From assembly GCF_036178145.1 (NCBI RefSeq), contig NZ_CP108067.1, forward strand, positions 1,488,001 through 1,552,000: a stretch of 64,000 bases of DNA, read 5' to 3'. The translations under genes and the position numbers were made by a program. A model generated the notes under the pieces. The model was not told the DNA's origin, made no database searches, and worked only from the letters and a program-made list of their open reading frames with translations. Of the stretch, positions 40,726-50,224 are shown piece by piece; position 1 is the stretch's first letter, and the number at the start of each line of letters is the position of its first letter. The DNA comes from Streptomyces sp. NBC_00273 (GTDB lineage Bacteria > Actinomycetota > Actinomycetes > Streptomycetales > Streptomycetaceae).

Positions 40726-41682
40726 ATGAGCGTCGTACTCACCACTTTGCCGCTGTCCCCGCACGAACGGGCGGACTACTGGAACAGCGTGGTGTCCGAC
40801 ACCTTCATCCCCCTCGACGTCACCCTGCACGAACCCGTGCCGTCCGCGGGGAGCATCGCCAGCGAACGTCTCGGTCCCCTGCAGATCTCGGCGGTCCAGG
40901 CCGGCCCGCAGACCGTGTGGCGCAACCGGAGGCTGATCTCCCGGGGCGGGGAGGAGTTCCTCACGGTCACCTTCCAGCACACGGGTACCGCGCGGCTGAC
41001 CCAGGACGGCCGCCGGGCGCTGGTCGGGCCCGGGACCTTCACCTGCTCGGACGCCGGGCGCCCGTACGAGCGGGAGCAGCCGGACCACTTCCGCTTCACG
41101 GCGATCCGGGTGCCCAAGAGCGGGCTGGGAGTGCCGGAGGCGGATCTGCGGGCGGTCACCGGCACGGTCTTCAGCGGCGATCGCGGGACCTCCGGGCTGG
41201 TCGCGGGCTTCCTGAGGCGGTTGGCCGAACGGGCCTCCGGCTTCGACGCGTACACGGGCCAGCAGCTCGCGATGACCGCCATGGACCTGCTGTGCGTGCT
41301 GGTGCGCGAGCGGCAGGGGCGGCTGGATCCGTACGCCTCGGACACGGCCCGGGGCATGCTGGCGCGCGTCAAGGCGTACGTCCTCACGTCCCTGTCCGAT
41401 CCCGACCTGTCGCCGGAGCGCATCGCGGCCGCGCACCACATCTCGGTGCGGTACCTGCACAAGCTCTTCCAGCCGGAGGGGACCACGGTGGGCCGTTGGA
41501 TCCGGCAGGAGCGGCTGGCGCGGTGCCGGCGCGACCTGTCGCGACAGACGGGGTCGGCGCCGGCGGTCACCGCGGTCGCCCAGCGCTGGGGGTTCACGAA
41601 CCCGTCCCACTTCAGCCGGGCCTTCCGCGCCGCCTACGGCATGTCGCCCCGGGAGTGGCAGTGCGGCGCCCGGGGCGAATGA
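40726..41682 (+). CDS. AraC family regulator
   Basis: A 318-residue protein. The N-terminal AraC_binding_2-like domain (HERADYWNSVVSDTFIPLDV) is followed by a C-terminal AraC double helix-turn-helix (about 215-310): MLARVKAYVLTSLSDPDLSPERIAAAHHISVRYLHKLFQ and the second, VAQRWGFTNPSHFSRAFRAAYGMSPREW. Start at the ATG at 40726 with CGGAG ahead; a GTG at 40693 has no ribosome site. It ends 5 bases from the stop of the convergent hydrolase operon, which is its most likely target given no other neighbour. Confidence 0.9.
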   Translation: MSVVLTTLPLSPHERADYWNSVVSDTFIPLDVTLHEPVPSAGSIASERLGPLQISAVQAGPQTVWRNRRLISRGGEEFLTVTFQHTGTARLTQDGRRALVGPGTFTCSDAGRPYEREQPDHFRFTAIRVPKSGLGVPEADLRAVTGTVFSGDRGTSGLVAGFLRRLAERASGFDAYTGQQLAMTAMDLLCVLVRERQGRLDPYASDTARGMLARVKAYVLTSLSDPDLSPERIAAAHHISVRYLHKLFQPEGTTVGRWIRQERLARCRRDLSRQTGSAPAVTAVAQRWGFTNPSHFSRAFRAAYGMSPREWQCGARGE

Positions 41683-41687
41683 CCGTC

Positions 41688-42413
41688 TCACAGCGTGCGC
41701 CGTACTCCCGCCTGGCGTTCCAGGTTCCGCAGTTGCACGACGAGGTCCCCCTCGACCGCGGTGTGGGCGGGTCCACTGCGGCCGATCGGCAGCACCTGTT
41801 CGCCGCGCATATCCTCCAGCATCAGGGCGAAGGCGGCGTAGGTGGCGACGAGGGCCACCAGGAGGCCGAGGGCTCCCGCCAGCTGTCCGGGCCACTCGGC
41901 CCCGGTCAGCCCCGCCAGGCCGGTGGCCGCCCAGCGCGGCAGGGAGACCACGATGACCAGCCACAGGGCCCGCTTGGGCCGGGTCACGAGGGCCATCAGC
42001 GCCCCGAAGCACAGCAGCGCCAGGTTGAACACGCCCAGCACCCGGTGTCCGCCGGCCGCACCGGTTCCCGTCACGAGGGCGTACGCCAGCCAGCTGCCGG
42101 CGAACGTGCCCATGAGCGTGGCCGCGATCACGTCCCGGGCGCCGAACGCGAGGAAGCTCACCAGGAGTTGGAGGGCGAAGGCGGGCAGCACGCACAGGGC
42201 GACGGCCCTGCGGTCGGCGGCCTCGAAGATCCCGAGCTGTAGGCAGCCGGTCATCACGGAGGCGATCGCCACAGTGAAGAAGCCCAGTGGCATCGGTGAG
42301 GCGATGGGGTGCAGGTTGATCCGTGTCATCGCCCGGAGGTCCGGTTCGTGGCGGCGCCCGGGCGGTGCCCCGTCCGGGGCGCCCGCGGCGGTGTTGCCCG
42401 GGACCGTACTCAT
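41688..42413 (-). CDS. GPR1/FUN34/YaaH-like membrane protein
   Basis: A 241-residue protein with six helices. The family N-terminal motif N-P-x-P-L-G appears as ASPMPLGFFTVAIASVM, and the later helices (LQLLVSFLAFGARDVIAATLMGTFAGSWLAYAL, then FNLALLCFGALMAL) fit. Family members move acetate or act as acetate/succinate channels. It has an extended charged N-terminus (about 25 residues) and a C-terminal tail of about 40. It is the last of six co-directional genes and probably exports or imports a small acid made by the hydrolases before it. ATG at 42413 with GGGGAA ahead. Confidence 0.82.
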   Translation of the reverse strand: MSTVPGNTAAGAPDGAPPGRRHEPDLRAMTRINLHPIASPMPLGFFTVAIASVMTGCLQLGIFEAADRRAVALCVLPAFALQLLVSFLAFGARDVIAATLMGTFAGSWLAYALVTGTGAAGGHRVLGVFNLALLCFGALMALVTRPKRALWLVIVVSLPRWAATGLAGLTGAEWPGQLAGALGLLVALVATYAAFALMLEDMRGEQVLPIGRSGPAHTAVEGDLVVQLRNLERQAGVRRTL

Positions 42414-42454
42414 CTGGTGGGTTCCCCTGTTCCGTTGTTCCGTTGTGCCGTGGG

Positions 42455-44371
42455 TCAGTGCGCGAAGCACGGGTCGACGAAGGGCTGCGACGGCGTCTCG
42501 GGCGCCGATCCGCGCGCCTGTCGCCACAGCCGGTGCCGTTCGGACTCGGCGACGGCTTCGGCCATCTGCTCGGCCTGGCGTACGCCGCCGCCCCCCTGGT
42601 ACCCGCCGAAGCGGGCCACCGGCGCCCACTGCGGGCTGACCGGCGGGAGCGGCTCGTCCAGGCCCTCGTACTCGGCGGTCGCGTACACGATGCGGCCGCC
42701 GACGACCGTGCACACGGACTCGATGTCGGGGATCGCGGCCTCGGGCACGGTGAAGTAGTCCTCCGACAGGATCGCGAGGTCTCCGTAACAACCCTCCCGC
42801 AGCACGCCCTTGACGTCTTCCTCGCCGGTGAGCTGCGCACCGCCCCGGGTGTAGAGGCCGAGCGCGGTCTCCCGGTCGATCGAGGTCCCGGCCGGGTGGA
42901 GCGGCGTACCGCCCACGGTGCGGCCGGTCACCAGCCAGTGCAGGCAGACCCACGGGTTGTACGAGGACACGCGCGTGGCGTCGGTACCGGCGGCGACGGT
43001 GAGGCCCCGGTCGAGCATGGCGCGTACCGGCGGGGCGTGGGAGGCGGCCTCGGCGCCGTAGCGGTCGAGGAACGCGGTCCCCTGGAAGGACATCCGGTTC
43101 TGCACGGAGAGGGCGCCGCCGAGGGCGGCGATGCGGTCCAGGCTGTCGGCCGAGACGGTCTCGGCGTGGTCGAAGAGCCAGCGGTTCCCGCCGGGGAAGA
43201 GCCCTTCGGCGGCGAGCTTCTCGAACACCGCCAGGTCGCGGCGGATCGTCTCGTCGTAGGTGGCGTGGAGCCGGAAGCCCCAGCCGTTCTCCATCAGCAG
43301 CCGGACGGCCTGCTCGAACTCGGCCTCGTACCCCTCGGCGAGCGCCGGGCGGGGCTCGGAGAAGTTCTCGAAGTCGGCGGCCGCCCAGGTCAGGTTCTCG
43401 CCGGCGCCGCCGAGGCGCAGCCACTCGTCGCCGTCCCCCGGCTTGACGGTAGCGGTCCAGCGTTTCAGATCGGCGAGCTCCTGCCCGGCGGTCTGCGGGA
43501 ACAGGTGGTAGGTGATGCGCAGCGACAGCTCCCCCGACCGGGCCAGGTCGATGACGGTGGCGTAGTCGTCGGGGAAGTTCTGGAAGCCGCCGGCGGCGTC
43601 GACCGCCGAGGTCAGCCCGAAGCGGTTCAGCTCGCGCAGGAAGTGCCGCGTCGAGGTCCGCCGGTCGGCCGCGTCCAGGGTCGGCGCCTTGGCCAGGGTG
43701 GAGTACAGGACGAGCGCGCCCGGCGCCGCCAGGAGGACCCCGGTGGGCTCGCCGTCGTGGCCCCGGACGATCTGGCCGCCGCGCGGGTCGGGGGTCTCGC
43801 GGGTGAATCCGGCGGCCCGCACGGCGGCCCGGTTCATCAGCGCCGACTGGTAGAGGTGCAGGACGAACACCGGGGTGTCGGGCGCGGCGGCGTTCAGCTC
43901 GGCCACGGTCGGCATCCGGCGTTCGGCGAACTGCTCGGCGGTCCAACCGCCGACCACCCGGATCCACTGGCCCTTGGGGGTGCGGCCGGCCTGCTCGCGC
44001 AGCATGGCCAGCGCCTGCCGCAGGCTGCGCACGCCGTCCCAGCGCAGCTCCAGTACGTAGTTCAGGCCGCCCCGGATGACGTGCAGGTGCGAGTCGTTCA
44101 GGCCGGGGACCACGCGACGGCCCAGGGCGTCGACCACCCGGGTCGCCGGGCCCACGAGCCCGGCGAGGTCGTGGTCGTCGCCGAGGGCCACGATGCGGCC
44201 GTCGCGGATCGCGACGGCGCGGGCCTCGGGCCGGGCCCGGTCCCCGGTGTACACCTTCGCGTTGCGCACGAGCAGGTCCGCCGCCGGGCGCCCGGCCGCC
44301 GGATCCTCCGGGCGCCGGGTGGGGCCCAGCCCGGACACGGGCATGCTCGTCGTACCGACCGGGGCCGTCAT
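42455..44371 (-). CDS. Amidohydrolase family protein (YtcJ type)
   Basis: A 638-residue metal-dependent hydrolase. It has the start AADLLVRNAKVYTGD, the metal-binding H-x-H in GLNDSHLHVIRGG (about 95-107), a central barrel, and the late TDATRVSSYNPW with the metal Asp. YtcJ-type members hydrolyse amides of unknown nature. The ATG at 44371 overlaps the stop of the preceding esterase gene (ATGA), so both are coupled. It is followed 41 bases on by the YaaH-type membrane-protein gene. It has a C-terminal addition of about 60 residues with a Cys near the end. Good family confidence; substrate unknown. Confidence 0.9.
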   Translation of the reverse strand: MTAPVGTTSMPVSGLGPTRRPEDPAAGRPAADLLVRNAKVYTGDRARPEARAVAIRDGRIVALGDDHDLAGLVGPATRVVDALGRRVVPGLNDSHLHVIRGGLNYVLELRWDGVRSLRQALAMLREQAGRTPKGQWIRVVGGWTAEQFAERRMPTVAELNAAAPDTPVFVLHLYQSALMNRAAVRAAGFTRETPDPRGGQIVRGHDGEPTGVLLAAPGALVLYSTLAKAPTLDAADRRTSTRHFLRELNRFGLTSAVDAAGGFQNFPDDYATVIDLARSGELSLRITYHLFPQTAGQELADLKRWTATVKPGDGDEWLRLGGAGENLTWAAADFENFSEPRPALAEGYEAEFEQAVRLLMENGWGFRLHATYDETIRRDLAVFEKLAAEGLFPGGNRWLFDHAETVSADSLDRIAALGGALSVQNRMSFQGTAFLDRYGAEAASHAPPVRAMLDRGLTVAAGTDATRVSSYNPWVCLHWLVTGRTVGGTPLHPAGTSIDRETALGLYTRGGAQLTGEEDVKGVLREGCYGDLAILSEDYFTVPEAAIPDIESVCTVVGGRIVYATAEYEGLDEPLPPVSPQWAPVARFGGYQGGGGVRQAEQMAEAVAESERHRLWRQARGSAPETPSQPFVDPCFAH

Positions 44372-45321
44372 GCCAGGGCCTCGCGCAGGGTCTCGACGGC
44401 CTGGCCGATGGCGAGCGACGCGGCCCGCGTCTCGCGCAGCGCGTTCAGCATGACGAAGTCGTGGATGGTGCCCAGGACGCGCAGGGCCGTGACCGGCACC
44501 CCTGCGGCGCGCAGCCGGGCGGCGTACGCCTCGCCCTCGTCGCGCAGGACGTCGGCCTCGGCGGTGATGACCAGGGCGGGCGGCAGTCCGGTGAGCTGGT
44601 CGAGGGTGGCGCGCAGCGGGGAGGCGGTGATCTGCGCCCGCTCGGCCGCGTCGGTCGTGTACTGGTCCCAGAACCAGCGCATGGCGTCGCGGCGCAGGAA
44701 GTAGCCCTCGGCGAACTGCGCGTAGGAGTCGGTGTCGAAGGCCGCGTCGGTGACCGGGTAGAAGAGGACCTGGTGGAGGATGTGGACGTCGCCGCGCTGC
44801 TTGGCCATGAGGGTGAGGGCGGCGCTCATGTTGCCGCCGACCGAGTCGCCGGCGACGGCGATCCTGGAGCCGTCGAGGTCCTTGTGGCGTCCCTCGCGGG
44901 CCACCCACTGCGCGACGGTGTAGTTCTGCTCGATGGCGACCGGGTAGCGGGCCTCGGGCGACAGGTCGTACTCGGGGAAGACCACGGCCGCCCGTGCGCC
45001 GACGGCCAGTTCGCGGACCAGCCGGTCGTGGGTGTGGGCGTTGCCGAAGACCCAGCCCGCGCCGTGCAGGTAGAGGATGACGGGCAGCGGGCCGCTGAAG
45101 CCGCGGGGGCGGACGATCCGGGTGCGGACGTCGCCGGTGGGGCCGCCCTGGACGGTGATCCATTCCTCGTCGACGGCGGGCAGGGCGACGCCCTCGCCGC
45201 TCTGCACGTCGTCCACGGCCTTGCGGCCGTCGGCGACGGGGATCTGGTACAGGTACGGCGGCTGGGCGGTGGCGTGGGCGAAGGCCTGGGCGGCGGGTTC
45301 GAGTACCGGCTCTTCGGACAT
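44368..45321 (-). CDS. Alpha/beta hydrolase of the hormone-sensitive-lipase type
   Basis: A 317-residue esterase. Oxyanion hole HGAGW (HGGGx variant, at about 95-99), nucleophile in AGDSVGGNMSAAL (G-D-S-V-G), Asp in EADVLRDEG and His in IHDFVM. Members cleave short acyl esters. Its stop overlaps the start of the amidohydrolase gene. An 86-base gap rich in GTGGCC/GTGCTC repeats separates it from the previous hydrolase gene, so a new ribosome site rather than coupling starts its translation. ATG at 45321. Confidence 0.92.
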   Translation of the reverse strand: MSEEPVLEPAAQAFAHATAQPPYLYQIPVADGRKAVDDVQSGEGVALPAVDEEWITVQGGPTGDVRTRIVRPRGFSGPLPVILYLHGAGWVFGNAHTHDRLVRELAVGARAAVVFPEYDLSPEARYPVAIEQNYTVAQWVAREGRHKDLDGSRIAVAGDSVGGNMSAALTLMAKQRGDVHILHQVLFYPVTDAAFDTDSYAQFAEGYFLRRDAMRWFWDQYTTDAAERAQITASPLRATLDQLTGLPPALVITAEADVLRDEGEAYAARLRAAGVPVTALRVLGTIHDFVMLNALRETRAASLAIGQAVETLREALA

Positions 45322-45407
45322 GGGGGCTCTCCTTCGGTGGGGGAATCGGGGGCTGGTGGCCGTGGCCGTTGCGGTGGCCGTGGCCGTGGCCGTGCTCGTG
45401 CTCGTGC

Positions 45408-46872
<1,465 letters not shown>

Positions 46873-46877
46873 AGGGG

Positions 46878-47540
46878 TCAGCCGGCCGTGTGCTCGCCGA
46901 TGACGGCCTGCGCGTAGACGACGCCGAGGCCGTAGGCCCCGGCGTGGGCCTTGACGACCTCCATGACGGCGCCGTACGTCTCCTGGCGCGCCCAGTCCCG
47001 CTGGAGCTCCAGCAGTACCTGCACCCAGGTCACCGGCACGGCCCCGGCGGCCAACATCCGCTGGACGGCGTGCTCGTGGGCGGTCGGGCTGACGCCTCCG
47101 GAGGCGTCGGAGACCACGTAGACCTCGTAGCCCTGCTCCAGTGCGGACAGGGCGGGCAGCACCAGGCAGACCTCGGTCCACAGGCCCGACAGGACGATCT
47201 TCTTGCGTCCGGTCGCCTTGACGGCCGCCACGAGCGCCTCGTCCTCCCAGGCGTTCATCGACGTACGGTCGATCACCTCGTGTCCGGGGAACACGTCGGC
47301 GAGCTGGGGCAGCAGCGGACCGGAGAAGGACTCGGCGGCGACGGTGGTCAGCACGACCGGCACGTCGAACGCCTTGGCCGCCTTCGCGAGGCCCACCGTG
47401 CTGTTGATGATGGCGGCGCGGTCACCGCTGCCGGTACCGAAGAACATCTGCGGCTGGTGGTCGACGAAGAGCATGACCGCGTTGTCGGGCGTGAGCAGGT
47501 CCGCGCTCGGGGCGGCCTGGACCTTGCTGATGTCGAACAT
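46878..47540 (-). CDS. Isochorismatase-like cysteine hydrolase (YcaC type)
   Basis: A 220-residue protein with the isochorismatase-like fold: Asp in AVMLFVDHQPQMFFG, Lys region KKIVLSGLWTEVCLVLPALSALEQGY with the catalytic Cys, and VSDASGG. YcaC members are cysteine hydrolases of unknown natural substrate. First gene of a six-gene minus-strand operon (down to 41688). ATG at 47540 with GGAGG eight bases ahead. The 207-base gap upstream (47541-47747) must hold the operon promoter; I find no clear palindrome in it. Confidence 0.9.
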   Translation of the reverse strand: MFDISKVQAAPSADLLTPDNAVMLFVDHQPQMFFGTGSGDRAAIINSTVGLAKAAKAFDVPVVLTTVAAESFSGPLLPQLADVFPGHEVIDRTSMNAWEDEALVAAVKATGRKKIVLSGLWTEVCLVLPALSALEQGYEVYVVSDASGGVSPTAHEHAVQRMLAAGAVPVTWVQVLLELQRDWARQETYGAVMEVVKAHAGAYGLGVVYAQAVIGEHTAG

Positions 47541-47747
47541 GGGGGGTGTCCTCCCGGAGCACTATGGATCATCGCCGTCCGCGATCGATCCCGCGGCCCG
47601 GCACACCCCGAAACTACGGACGCCGTGGCCGCCCGACTTTCCTTACCGTGCACGGGTGTTGGCACGGGAGCGCACGACGCCGATCCGCCGCGCGCACCCG
47701 ACCCGCCGCGTGCGCCAGGCCCACCGCGCGTGCCCGGCCGGGCGCCG

Positions 47748-48365
47748 TCAGTCGGCGTCGAGGACGAGGTCGGCGCGGTGGCGACCGAGGGCGACGAGGC
47801 GGGCGTTGCGTTCGTCCGAGCGGGCCACCCATGCGCGCGCGTGCGCGGGGTCCTTGCCGTGTCGTACGTGCCGGCCGATCAGCCGCTCCAGGCGCAGGTC
47901 CTCGGCCGGGGCGAGGTACCAGGCCTCGTCCAGCAGGGGGCGCACCGAGGCCCACTCCCCCGCGTCGTGCAACAGGTAGTTCCCCTCGGTGATCACCAGC
48001 GGTACGTCCGGGGGCACGGGGACGCTGCCCGCGATCGGCTCCTCCAGGGAGCGGTCGAAGGCGGGCGCGTACACCGTGGGTCCGTGCGGTGCGCGCAGCC
48101 GGCGCAGCAGGGCGACGTAGCCGGCGGCGTCGAAGGTGTCCGGGGCGCCCTTGCGGTCGGCGCGGCCCAGGCGGTCCAACACGGCCTGGGCGAGGTGGAA
48201 GCCGTCCATCGGGACCACGACGGCCCGCTCCGGCCCCAGCGCGTCCGCGAGCCGGGCGGCCAGTGTCGACTTTCCGGCCCCCGGCGGCCCGGCGATGCCC
48301 AGGACGCGCCGCTCGCCCGTGGTGGCCAGCGTCCGTGCCCTCGATACCGCTTCCGTCGTGTCCAT
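47748..48365 (-). CDS. Nucleoside/panthothenate-type small-molecule kinase (PRK-like)
   Basis: A 205-residue P-loop kinase: Walker A GPPGAGKST (about 25-33), then PMDGFHL with the base Asp, DTFDAAGYVALLRRLR, and VITEGNYLLHD (Walker B). The pattern fits the uridine kinase/PRK/PanK superfamily and is like the 'nucleoside/nucleotide kinase family' of actinobacteria. It phosphorylates a small molecule with ATP. ATG at 48365 (CAGGA ahead) chosen over a GTG at 48371. It stands apart from the hydrolase operon by 207 bases. Confidence 0.88.
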   Translation of the reverse strand: MDTTEAVSRARTLATTGERRVLGIAGPPGAGKSTLAARLADALGPERAVVVPMDGFHLAQAVLDRLGRADRKGAPDTFDAAGYVALLRRLRAPHGPTVYAPAFDRSLEEPIAGSVPVPPDVPLVITEGNYLLHDAGEWASVRPLLDEAWYLAPAEDLRLERLIGRHVRHGKDPAHARAWVARSDERNARLVALGRHRADLVLDAD

Positions 48366-48437
48366 CCGCACATCCTGCCCGAGGGGCAGCGCCCGGCACC
48401 CCTCCCCGCGACCCGGAGAGGGGCGCCGGGCCGCCGG

Positions 48438-48854
48438 TCAGCAGCGGGGACAGGCGTCGCGGATCACGCGCCAGGTGAAGGTGGCGGAGCCGGTCGCACC
48501 CGTGGCGTCCTTGGCGGTGACGGTCACCGTACGGATGCCGCTGCCGCGCAGGAGGCCCGAGATCAGGCCGGTCGAGGGATTGATCGAGGCACCGACCGGC
48601 AGGTTGACCGCCGACCAGGTGTAGGGAGCCGCGCCACCGGTGGCGGACATCGGTAAGTACGCGGAGTCGTACTGGAGGGACACCTGGTTGCCCGGGTTGA
48701 CCACGGACGGGGCGGCGGCCACCGTGCGGGTCACCGCCGGGCCGGTCGAGCCGTGCGGCGCGGCGACGGACGGACCGACCGACGCTGCCAGGACAGCGGT
48801 CAGGCCGACGGCCAGCGCCGCCAGTCTGCGCGGGGTGCGTGTACGTGTGCTCAA
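48438..48854 (-). CDS. Secreted protein with a putative Ig-like (He_PIG) domain
   Basis: A 138-residue protein. Signal peptide (STRTRTPRRLAALAVGLTAV, hydrophobic core, cleavage near VAA-AP) then a short spacer and one Ig-like module: GGAAPYTWSAVNLPVGASIN, followed by TGLISGLLRGSG and TVTVTAKDATGATGSATFTW. It ends RDACPRC with two Cys. This module is usual in secreted actinobacterial adhesins or enzymes; alone, its function is unclear. Start is the TTG at 48854 with GGAGG five bases upstream. Monocistronic. Confidence 0.8.
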   Translation of the reverse strand: MSTRTRTPRRLAALAVGLTAVLAASVGPSVAAPHGSTGPAVTRTVAAAPSVVNPGNQVSLQYDSAYLPMSATGGAAPYTWSAVNLPVGASINPSTGLISGLLRGSGIRTVTVTAKDATGATGSATFTWRVIRDACPRC

Positions 48855-49019
48855 CAGGACCTCCGAACTCGTCGGGCGAGGACGGCGTTTCCGGTACGGG
48901 TCCCGGAGACCGCCATCGCCCGTTGTGGGTATGCATGTTCGAGGTGCGTGGCGCGTCGGAATCATAGGCGGGCCCGGCCGTCCCGTCGATGGCGCCGCGG
49001 TCGGCCGCCCGGGCCTACG

Positions 49020-50108
49020 ATGTCCGCCATGCCCGGTACGGTCCCCGTCCCGCTCGACCCGCCGCCCCGCGCACGACTGCGCTCCGCCGCCCGCCTGGCC
49101 GTGTGCGCCGCCGTGCCCTGGTTCCTCTGCCTGTGGTGGGGCACGAGCACGGTTCCGGTGCCGGCCGCCCTGCCGGCCGTACTGATCCTGCGCGACGACG
49201 TGTACGACGCCCCGCGCCGGGGCTGGGAGCGGCTCGTGGGCGTCGTCGTGGGCGTGGCGCTGACCACGCTCGTGCTGCACTGGCTGCCGCCGCCCACGGC
49301 CTCCTCGGTGACCTCGGTGTCGGCGGCCGCGTCGGTGTCCTTCCTCGCCGTACTGGCCTGCGGCTGCGCGGGCATGTACCTGATGTACCAGGGAGGCGCC
49401 CCCAACCAGCAGGTCCTGGTCAGCGCGCTGGTGATCTACGCGACCGCCCTCCCCGGCTACGCCCTGGCCCGCCTGGCGGAGAGCGCCGTCGGCATCGCCG
49501 CCGTCGTCCTGCTGGGGCCGCTGCTGTGGCCGCCGGACCCGTACCGGTCGGCCGCCGCCGGCCTGCGCACGTACCGGGGCGAACTCGATGACCTCCTCGG
49601 CACGGTCGCCGCCCGGCTCGGCACCGGCGGACCGCCCACCGCCCGGGGGCTCCCCGAGGACGCGGAGCTGTGGCTGCGGCCGCGGAACGGCCTCGCGGCG
49701 TACGAGCGGGCGGCTCGACGCACCCGGCTCCCCCGGCTGTACCTCCGTACGCCGAAACGGCCGCCGGACGGGCTGGAGGAGCGGCTGAGGCTCGCCGCCC
49801 GGACCGCCCTCACCCTCCAGTACTTCACCGGGGAACTCCGGGAGCGCGCCCGGACCGACGGCTGCGCCCCGCCTCCCGGAAGCGGGTCGGACACCGCCCT
49901 GCGCGAGCTCGCCCCGCTGGTCCGGGCCACCGCCCGGACCGTGGACACCGCCCTGCGCGGCGGGGACTGCGCCGCGGACCTCGACCGGGCCCGCGCCCTG
50001 GACCTCGCCCACCGCGCGGCCCACCCCACCCGGCACGACGCCGTCCTGCGGGCGGGCCTCCACCTGACCCACGAGGCCGTCGCCGACCACGTGGCGGCCC
50101 GCCCCTGA
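49020..50108 (+). CDS. FUSC family membrane protein (aromatic-acid exporter-like)
   Basis: A 362-residue protein. The N-terminal half has five to six helices with the FUSC pattern: AARLAVCAAVPWFLCLWWG, PAVLILRDDVYDAPRRGWERLVGVVVGVALTTLVLHW, then two more pairs; the C-terminal half is a cytosolic helical domain (EDAELWLRPRNGLAAYERAARR; LRLAARTALTLQYFTGEL). FUSC proteins are thought to export aromatic acids or similar. ATG at 49020 (a second in-frame ATG three codons on). Shares the FUSC/aromatic-acid-exporter core of PF13515. No partner. Confidence 0.88.
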   Translation: MSAMPGTVPVPLDPPPRARLRSAARLAVCAAVPWFLCLWWGTSTVPVPAALPAVLILRDDVYDAPRRGWERLVGVVVGVALTTLVLHWLPPPTASSVTSVSAAASVSFLAVLACGCAGMYLMYQGGAPNQQVLVSALVIYATALPGYALARLAESAVGIAAVVLLGPLLWPPDPYRSAAAGLRTYRGELDDLLGTVAARLGTGGPPTARGLPEDAELWLRPRNGLAAYERAARRTRLPRLYLRTPKRPPDGLEERLRLAARTALTLQYFTGELRERARTDGCAPPPGSGSDTALRELAPLVRATARTVDTALRGGDCAADLDRARALDLAHRAAHPTRHDAVLRAGLHLTHEAVADHVAARP

Positions 50109-50224
50109 CGACCGTCCGGGGCAACCCCGCGCGGGTCGACCGCCCCTGACCGCCCGGGTGCCCCGTGCGCCGGGCAGAGTGGCCCCGCAGGAAGCAGCGG
50201 CCGTGCGCGGAGGAGGGGACGAGG

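Noticed and set aside
41688..43967. A 759-residue reading joining the amidohydrolase region to the YaaH-like protein
   Set aside because: The first two thirds are an out-of-frame shadow of the amidohydrolase; only the part from 42413 on is the real membrane protein.
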